From Gemmata massiliana (GTDB lineage: Bacteria > Planctomycetota > Planctomycetia > Gemmatales > Gemmataceae), in contig HG799464.1 of assembly GCA_000531095.1 (NCBI GenBank), forward strand, positions 312,841 through 376,840: DNA of 64,000 nt. Direction: 5' to 3'. Position 1 is the stretch's first letter. The number at the start of each line of letters is the position of its first letter. Of the stretch, positions 58,131 through 64,000 are shown piece by piece. Made by a program: the position numbers and the translations under genes. Below the pieces are notes generated by a model, which was given only the letters and a program-made list of their open reading frames with translations, searched no databases and was not told where the DNA came from.

Positions 58131-61100
58131 TCACTTACCCGCAGTGCGTAAGTAAGCGAACAGGTCCGCCACGTCTTGCGGTTTCAACTCCTTCTCCAGT
58201 CCGGCCGGCATGAGTGACAGCCCGGTCGAGCGCAACGACGCGATGTTCGAGCGCAGGATCGTCTCTTCCTTACCGTCGGCCCGACGGAGTGTGATACTCG
58301 TTGGCGTTTCGGTCGCGACGACGCCATTGAGCACGCGCTCGTCGCCCGTCACCACGTTATAAGAGACGAAACGCGGATCGACCTCGCGGTTCGGGTCGAA
58401 CACGGCCACGAGCAGGTCTTCACCGGACTTGTTTGGAAGGGCCGCGAGTAAGTTCGCCCCCACGTCGGCCCCGAACCCGTCGAGCCGGTGGCACGCGGCG
58501 CACGTCTTACGGAACACCCCCTGCCCTCTCATCGCATCTCCCTTGAGATCGAGCGCGGAGGCGTATTCCTTCACGACTTTCGCGCGGTCCGCGTCGACGG
58601 TCTGCTTAAAGACCGTCTCCGATTTTGCACGCACACCTGTGTTTGGATGGGTCTTGAGCGATTGAATTTGTGCGAGGCTGAAATCAGCGAGAGCAACCTT
58701 CTTCGCTTCGACCGCGGTGAGCAGCTTCAGGATGCGGTCCGGGTGCGCCATGAGTGCGTCGAGAACCTCGCGCCGAAGAGCCGGACCGTAACCCGCCCAC
58801 CCCTCCATCAGCAACTCACTCACTTTCGGGTCTGTGTGCGCCGAGAGCGCTTTCGCAGCCGCGAGTTGTAGGTCTCCCGGTGTTGTCGGGGTGAGGCATT
58901 CAGCAAGCGCCGGTCCCGCAGCCTTGAACGACCCGAACGCGAGCATCTCCGCGAGCCGCACGCGGTCGCGCGTTTCGAGCTTCGAGTCCCGGACTTGTGT
59001 CGCGTTCAATTCGTACCGTTTCCGGAGCCGGTCGCAGACAATTTCCGCCCCTGCGGGCGGCTTGTCCCACCACGTCGGGAGCGGGTTCTTTGTGCCTCGC
59101 ATCCCCTGCCCCAACCCCTCGTAGATGAGAACCTGAGCGTCGCTCACGGCCGTTTCGTCGGCGATCAGGGCAAGCGCCTTCGTAATCGCCTTTGTGTCGC
59201 CCGTTGCACCAATAAGAGCAGCGAGTTTGGTGATAACCGCTCGGTTCGAGGTGCTCGGCTTCTTACTGAGCGCTTCGAGCACCTCGAACCCGCACTTGCT
59301 AGCAGAGCTAAGAGCCGCGGTGACGGTCCAGGGATCGCTCGCGTCTTTCTCCAGGACCACCGCGAGCACTCGCGCCGCGTCCGAAGTCGGGAGCGCGCCA
59401 GCCGAGAGAGCGAGTTGGAACCGCACACGCGGCGAAGGGTCGCTCGCCAACTTCACCGCAAGTGCGCAGAGAACCGGAGCGTCTGCGAAGAACGATTCCG
59501 ACAGCCGGAGCGCTTGTTCACGAATACCCGCCTCTGGGTCAGCAAAAGCGGACTGCACATCGGCTGTTCGCAGTACACCGAGGCCGTGCAGCGTCCAAAG
59601 CAGGTTCGCCCGTCCCGGCGTTCCTTCTACCTTGGGTGTGGCAAGCAACTCACGAATCCGAACGACCGCGTCCTTCTCTTGCTTCTCGACGATGAGCCTC
59701 TGAGCCGTGATTCGGCGCCAGGGGTTCGCGCTGGTTAGCTCATCGGCCAGTTGCGCGGGCTTCAGCGCAGTGAGGTCAGGCAATTTCGCCGGCGTAAACT
59801 CTTTCGGGGTGACGCGCCAGATGCGCCCGCGCCCGCGGCTCTCCAGGTTCAGTTGCTTCTTGATGTCGTCGGGAAGCGACAGTGGAGTTTCGATCACCTC
59901 GCGATAGAAGTCGAGGACGTAGACCGCTCCGTCCGGCCCCGTGGTGAGATGGACCGGGCGGAACCAGTTGTCAGTTGAGGCGAGGAACTCGCGGTCCTCA
60001 TACGCCCGCACCGCCGTGAACACCGCACCCCTTTCCTTCAGGATCTCGCGGTGAATCAGATTATTCGCGGGGTCACAGACGAAGTTGTTCCCGCGGTACT
60101 CCTTCGGGAACAGGTCCGCGGTGTAAATAAGCGGACTACACCCGGACGTAATGTACCCACCGGGCACGAGTTCGGTACCCGGGAAGCGCTTCGCGTCCGC
60201 ACTGCCCGCGCGCCGCGTGGTGCGCTCGACACGCCACGGCTCGAAGGGGCTGATGCGGAACACCTTCGCCGCGGCCCCGTGCTCGGGGATGTCGAGCGTG
60301 ACCGCGTTCACTGCGAGGTACGGATTTCGCAGCAAGTAATGATCCGGCAGAACAATCTGTCGGAGGTGCTGGCTGTTCGTAGCGGTAAACCACCGCTGGT
60401 AATCGTCCGCGCTGAGGCCGTACTGACCGCCCGAACTCGTCGGTTCGAGGCTCCCCTGTTCATGCGGCTTGAAGCGCAACCCTCGATTGCGGAGCGAGAC
60501 GAGCGGCAAATTCGGCCTCTCGACCGAGCGCACGGTTCCGCCGTCGCTGCCCGCGCAACCGTAAACCCAGTTGTCCAACCCCCATTGCAGGCTGTTCAGC
60601 ATCTGCTGAATGTTCGCGGTGTTGAACCCCGAGTATAGGACTGTTCTTCGGTCCGCTTTGCCGTCACCGTCAGTGTCCTGGAGGTAGACCAATTCTGGTG
60701 CCTCCGCAACAAGTAGCCCACCGCGATACGGCTGTAACCCCATCGGGAACCGCAACCCTTCGGCAAAGGTCGTCACGGTCTCGAAGATGCCGTCGCCGTC
60801 CTTGTCCTCAAGGCACTTGATCTTCCCGCGAGTTTCGTTGCCGGTCCCCACGCCGCCGTTCGGGTACCCGCGCATTTCGCACACAAAAAGCCGTCCCTTT
60901 TCGTCGAAGCACATCGCGACGGGGTCAACGATGTCCGGCTCACTCGCGGCTAGTTCGATCTTCATTCCTTCCGGGAGCTTGAACGTTTTTCGTTCCTCAA
61001 CCGGCGAAAGTGGACCGGGCGGCTTCGCTAACTCGGCCACTTTCACCGTGAGTTCCTTCACCTTGCCGACGATCGCGTCCTCGATCGTGGTACTCCACTT

Positions 61101-62393
61101 TCCGGGCATCCCGTAATACACCTGCGACGAATCCGCCTCGTACCCGCCCTCGCCGAGTACGCGCGCACTCGGAATGTACGCCATGACGTCGTTCGCGTAG
61201 CCCATCACCCAAAGCGTGCGAGTCGTGGACAGGTCTTTCTTCAGTCGAATCGCGTAGTCAACGACAACTTCGCCCCCAAGCGCCACCCACAGCACCTGAT
61301 CGCCGAGTGCCCACGTTTGAACCGGGTAGTGCGGGTAAGTGTCATCAACCTTCCCGTTGGCTTCGAGTTGCTTGAGCAACCGCTGGGCGCGTTTCTGGAT
61401 TACGGGCGTCTTGCTGAGCGTGTCGGCCGCGAGTTGGGCTTTGGTGGGCACGGACTCGAACTTCAGCGCGATCTTCTCGTACTTCGCCCCGAACCTGCCG
61501 GTTACTGGCTTCGCGGTTTTGATCGCACCCACCGCGGCATCGGCGAGTTCCTTACCGTACTTCTCGCACAACTCGATCTTCCGACGCGGGAGCGGGTTCG
61601 CGTCCGCGCCGCACCCGGTCCAGAACATCCCCACGGTTCCCGGCAGGGCTTTCTCGACAGCGATTTGTGCGAAGCCGGCGAAGTCACCGGACCACTGCTG
61701 CAAATCGAGCGTGGTGTTGTGGCAGGCGTACCCGAAGACAACAGCCAACGGCTGTGAGCCTTTCCCCTCGACCACGAGCACCGGAACCGTGTGATCGACC
61801 GGTCCCTTCGGGTTGCTCCCGTTGATAACACCCTTCTCTGTTTGCTCGCGCCGGTTCACGGCGAACCCGGCCGTACCCGAACTGTACTTGAGCGACACCG
61901 GTTGCAAGTCTTTCAGGCTCGCACCGATGACCGCGACCAGGTCGTCTTTGAGCTTCTTCGTGTACGCATCGACTTTCGCAGCGTCCGCTGCGGTGAGCGG
62001 GTACATGTCGACGAGGTTCTCGCGAATCACAGGCCCCGAGTGCGTGTGCGATGCGCTCAGGATCAGTTCCTCGCGCTTGAGCCCGTGCTGCTTCTCGACC
62101 TCGGCCGCGACTTGCTCACCCAACTTGTGCGGGATTCCGATGAGGTCCGTGGTCACCAGCACGAGGCGCTGACCAGCGGCATCTTTAAGGCAGAGCGCCT
62201 TTGCGTAAAGGTCGTGAATCTTGCCGTCGGCGGGCTTGGTGCGGGAAGCGTACCCGGCCATCCACACGGGTTCCGTTGGCGTGATGACCTTCACCGCAAC
62301 CCCGGCCCTGTAAGCGGGAGTTGGCTCCTCAGCCGCGAACGCGGGCACAGTAAGAATCAGTCCAACGGCGAGCGCGAGCAGCGTTTTCATCAC
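58131..62393 (-). CDS. Secreted fusion: ceramidase-like + PVC dehydrogenase propeller + HEAT + cytochrome c
   Basis: 1420 aa with signal peptide MMKTLLALAVGLILTVPAFA. Residues about 25-455 are a neutral/alkaline ceramidase-family domain ('LSASHTHSGPVIRE', 'GYACHNTTLDLQQWSGDFAG', 'WTGCGADANPLPRR'). About 465-880 is the PVC-type membrane-bound dehydrogenase propeller ('GMKIELAASEPDIVDPVAMC', 'FDEKGRLFVCEMRGYP'). About 900-1255 are HEAT-like repeats. The end is a cytochrome c domain with CAACH (1298-1302) and possible axial Met1395 (SLMPAG). In the ceramidase domain the usual GDVSPN is replaced by GADANP. A periplasmic redox enzyme acting on an amide- or sugar-containing substrate is plausible, but unproved. 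The gene downstream of the paralog overlaps by 4 bp. Confidence 0.88.
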   Translation of the reverse strand: MMKTLLALAVGLILTVPAFAAEEPTPAYRAGVAVKVITPTEPVWMAGYASRTKPADGKIHDLYAKALCLKDAAGQRLVLVTTDLIGIPHKLGEQVAAEVEKQHGLKREELILSASHTHSGPVIRENLVDMYPLTAADAAKVDAYTKKLKDDLVAVIGASLKDLQPVSLKYSSGTAGFAVNRREQTEKGVINGSNPKGPVDHTVPVLVVEGKGSQPLAVVFGYACHNTTLDLQQWSGDFAGFAQIAVEKALPGTVGMFWTGCGADANPLPRRKIELCEKYGKELADAAVGAIKTAKPVTGRFGAKYEKIALKFESVPTKAQLAADTLSKTPVIQKRAQRLLKQLEANGKVDDTYPHYPVQTWALGDQVLWVALGGEVVVDYAIRLKKDLSTTRTLWVMGYANDVMAYIPSARVLGEGGYEADSSQVYYGMPGKWSTTIEDAIVGKVKELTVKVAELAKPPGPLSPVEERKTFKLPEGMKIELAASEPDIVDPVAMCFDEKGRLFVCEMRGYPNGGVGTGNETRGKIKCLEDKDGDGIFETVTTFAEGLRFPMGLQPYRGGLLVAEAPELVYLQDTDGDGKADRRTVLYSGFNTANIQQMLNSLQWGLDNWVYGCAGSDGGTVRSVERPNLPLVSLRNRGLRFKPHEQGSLEPTSSGGQYGLSADDYQRWFTATNSQHLRQIVLPDHYLLRNPYLAVNAVTLDIPEHGAAAKVFRISPFEPWRVERTTRRAGSADAKRFPGTELVPGGYITSGCSPLIYTADLFPKEYRGNNFVCDPANNLIHREILKERGAVFTAVRAYEDREFLASTDNWFRPVHLTTGPDGAVYVLDFYREVIETPLSLPDDIKKQLNLESRGRGRIWRVTPKEFTPAKLPDLTALKPAQLADELTSANPWRRITAQRLIVEKQEKDAVVRIRELLATPKVEGTPGRANLLWTLHGLGVLRTADVQSAFADPEAGIREQALRLSESFFADAPVLCALAVKLASDPSPRVRFQLALSAGALPTSDAARVLAVVLEKDASDPWTVTAALSSASKCGFEVLEALSKKPSTSNRAVITKLAALIGATGDTKAITKALALIADETAVSDAQVLIYEGLGQGMRGTKNPLPTWWDKPPAGAEIVCDRLRKRYELNATQVRDSKLETRDRVRLAEMLAFGSFKAAGPALAECLTPTTPGDLQLAAAKALSAHTDPKVSELLMEGWAGYGPALRREVLDALMAHPDRILKLLTAVEAKKVALADFSLAQIQSLKTHPNTGVRAKSETVFKQTVDADRAKVVKEYASALDLKGDAMRGQGVFRKTCAACHRLDGFGADVGANLLAALPNKSGEDLLVAVFDPNREVDPRFVSYNVVTGDERVLNGVVATETPTSITLRRADGKEETILRSNIASLRSTGLSLMPAGLEKELKPQDVADLFAYLRTAGK

Positions 62394-63706
62394 TTCCCCT
62401 TCCCTTCTGCCTTCAGCAGCTTCCGCATTGCAGCCATGAGGATCTCTTCCGAATCCGGGCCGGCGAGCGCGACCGTCGGTTCGTAGCCGCCTTCGAGGTA
62501 GGCTTTCGCGGTCGGAATATAGCCCGGACCGTCGTCACCGTAAGAGGCGACGTTCACGACCGCGTCCGGGCGCATTTTGGTGGCCGCAAGTTGGTACTCG
62601 ATGAACGCCTCACCGGGCAAGAAGAGATTGAGAACCTTACCCCCGAAATCGAGGCAGTTCACTTCGATGGGTGTGTCCTTGCGCTTCAACCAAGCGAGTT
62701 GATAGGCTGCGTTGTTTCGCTTCGCGGCCGCGGCCTTCTCGTCGTTCAGCGCCTTTGTGCTCTCGTCCGCACCGAACGACGGTTCTTTCCGGGCCGGCAG
62801 TTTGATGGCCTCGAACCGCCAGTCCCACTCTTTCACCTCGTGTCGCTTCGTGTCCTTCCACGCCGCGGCCATTGCGGTGTAAATGCGGTCGCGTAAAACC
62901 GGACGGTTCTCTTTGGAGCCGTCGTTGTACTTGCCCGCGGTGATGTTCCCGCCGCACCCGTTGAAGTACACCTGGAACACGCTCGTTTCGTCCTGAAACT
63001 TCTGTCGAGCCAGCCCGCAGAAGTCCGCGCTCACGCGACCGTCTCCGTAATAACTCATCGGGTGGCACGCATAGAAATGAAGTGCAGCGCGTGCCTTCTC
63101 ACCGTCCCAAAAACTGAGAGTGCGCAACTTCGGATCGATCAACCCCGCGGGGGCGTCGCGTGCCTCTTTGCTCTTGGTTGCGCTCGTGCGAGTGAATTTC
63201 ACTTTCCCGTCGTCGCCGAGCACCCGACGGTTGGATGCCACGTCCTTCACTTCCGCCGCACCAACACCGATGTGCGTGAAGCGAGCAGCTTTCGGCAGCG
63301 CGGACTTAAGTGCGTCCGCGGACTTCTTCACGCACTCGTCGAAGTATTTCAAATCCAGCGATTTCGGCGCTTTGGCCGCGGCGATGAGTCTCTCGGCTTC
63401 GAGGTCCGCAAAGGGCGTGTTGTGCGGGTGAACACAGTGCAATGAGACGTGGTCGGGCGTGGTGTGGGCCGCGTCCGCGAGAGCCGCGCGCCAGACGCGG
63501 AACGCTTCGTTGCGCACCCCGGTCCAATCGACTGCACACAACACGACCGGCTTCCCCGCGCCGAGGAGAACCACGCCGAGAGCTTTCAGCGGGTCGTCGA
63601 CCCCTCGAACGGGCGTGATCCACCCACCGCAGAGGGGATGATCTTCGGGCGGGGTCACGTCACATGCGAACGTCGCGATGTGGAGAGGCGGCATGGCGGG
63701 TTCCAA
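62390..63706 (-). CDS. Ceramidase-family protein (neutral/alkaline non-lysosomal type)
   Basis: 438 aa, start M1 or M5 (63694). 'IATFACDVTPPEDHPLCGGW', 'SLHCVHPHNTPFADL', 'FYACHPMSYYGDGRVSADFC', 'YFNGCGGNITAGKYND' and 'FLPGEAFIEYQLAATKM' parallel the N-terminal domain of the adjacent fusion protein and the family PF04734. There is no evident signal peptide, so it may be cytoplasmic unlike its neighbour. The His pairs fit a zinc site, but the ceramidase nucleophile motif GDVSPN reads GGNITA, so ceramide hydrolysis is doubtful. Its stop overlaps the next start as ATGA (62390-62393), showing translational coupling. Confidence 0.8.
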   Translation of the reverse strand: MEPAMPPLHIATFACDVTPPEDHPLCGGWITPVRGVDDPLKALGVVLLGAGKPVVLCAVDWTGVRNEAFRVWRAALADAAHTTPDHVSLHCVHPHNTPFADLEAERLIAAAKAPKSLDLKYFDECVKKSADALKSALPKAARFTHIGVGAAEVKDVASNRRVLGDDGKVKFTRTSATKSKEARDAPAGLIDPKLRTLSFWDGEKARAALHFYACHPMSYYGDGRVSADFCGLARQKFQDETSVFQVYFNGCGGNITAGKYNDGSKENRPVLRDRIYTAMAAAWKDTKRHEVKEWDWRFEAIKLPARKEPSFGADESTKALNDEKAAAAKRNNAAYQLAWLKRKDTPIEVNCLDFGGKVLNLFLPGEAFIEYQLAATKMRPDAVVNVASYGDDGPGYIPTAKAYLEGGYEPTVALAGPDSEEILMAAMRKLLKAEGKGK

Positions 63707-63741
63707 CGCGGAGGGCGCATACGAAGAACCGCATTATGCCA

Positions 63742-64000
63742 TTACTCTGGTGGCTTGTCTGCTTTCAATTCTGCGTTCTCCGCGCCCTCTGCGGTGGAGT
63801 CATTTTTCGCTCGTGCAGGCAAATACCGCCACACGAGCGCGAGCAGAATCAGTCCACCGCCGAGGAACATCCACTCGTTCGGCGTATCCTTGTGCGGAGT
63901 GATGAGGTACGCCCAGATCGGGTTAATGAGCGGTTCAATTAGGGTAATCAGCGCGGCTTCTTGGGGCGAAACGGTGCGCAGCCCCCGTGCGAACAGCCAG
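63742..64000 (-). CDS. EamA/DMT-family transporter, 3' end only
   Basis: Only the last 86 codons are inside the window. 'RGLRTVSPQEAALITLIEPL' and 'INPIWAYLITPHKDTPNEWM' followed by 'FLGGGLILLALVWRYLP' are the final two helices of an EamA drug/metabolite transporter. The hydrophilic tail 'NDSTAEGAENAELKADKPPE' includes sequence derived from a dispersed DNA repeat (63771-63797). Substrate unknown. Confidence 0.8.
   Translation of the reverse strand, partial: WLFARGLRTVSPQEAALITLIEPLINPIWAYLITPHKDTPNEWMFLGGGLILLALVWRYLPARAKNDSTAEGAENAELKADKPPE
63771..63797 (-). repeat. Dispersed repeat encoding the transporter tail
   Basis: The plus strand reads CTGCGTTCTCCGCGCCCTCT followed by GCGGTGG, a 'ccaccgcagagggcgc..gagaacgcag' phrase that recurs in many environmental bacterial genomes. 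Here it lies inside the reading frame and gives the peptide STAEGAENAE. Confidence 0.5.

Overview
The window reads as a chromosomal segment of a planctomycete of the Gemmata group (Gemmataceae). Lineage markers visible in the sequence are two TIGR02996 + leucine-rich-repeat proteins, a TIGR03067 protein, a PVC-type dehydrogenase/HEAT/cytochrome c fusion, a tandem double-length UvrA (also known from Chlamydia), several Ser/Thr kinases, and the short dispersed repeats common in these genomes. The DNA is GC-rich. Two short AT-rich intergenic patches stand out. I see no rRNA, tRNA, CRISPR array, integrase or transposase.

Layout. 1-4442 (minus): two tandem paralogous membrane-anchored proteins of unknown function behind an McrB-like AAA+ ATPase fused to a DUF2461-like domain, with no McrC. 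4899-13820: an LpxH-type phosphoesterase, an MFS transporter, a small secreted protein, a Rad52-family protein, a phosphohexomutase, and a membrane Ser/Thr kinase with a small downstream partner. 14160-18937: mnmG and a two-component pair (HTH-receiver protein and HDOD-like histidine kinase). 19411-23456: an LRR protein, a small SMC/ABC-like ATPase, a ComF-type phosphoribosyltransferase and a DUF1573 secreted protein. 23587-33431: pyruvate carboxylase, an NHL propeller, a zinc-ribbon membrane protein, a large secreted hydrolase-like protein whose expected nucleophile is missing, a second LRR protein and a TIGR03067 protein. The last two sit between inverted copies of a 43-nt repeat.

33619-40804 holds a tandem UvrA. 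It would carry four ABC modules, but a dispersed repeat of about 160 bp lies between modules three and four and breaks the frame. The last module continues in another frame and carries a duplicated C-terminal domain of unknown function.

41101-51494: an ECF sigma factor and its likely membrane partner, a HEAT/DMP19-like protein, a VIT/VWA secreted protein, a secreted TIM-barrel protein, then a tight cluster of ferredoxin-NADP reductase, a small Ser/Thr kinase and accA. 51700-58077 is a six-gene run: Gfo/Idh/MocA oxidoreductase, RNA 2'-phosphotransferase kptA, class III aminotransferase, Znu-type ABC permease, ArsP/YcgR-like permease and a TIGR03943/YcgQ-like protein. The last three point to metal (probably zinc) handling. 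58131-64000 (minus): two ceramidase-family proteins, the first fused to a PVC dehydrogenase propeller, HEAT repeats and cytochrome c, and the end of an EamA transporter.

The observations I would follow first are the repeat-split tandem UvrA with its duplicated C-terminal module, the McrB-DUF2461 fusion lacking a nuclease partner, the AT-rich motif shared by the promoter regions at about 47.54 kb and 51.6 kb, and the operon joining kptA to metal transport genes.
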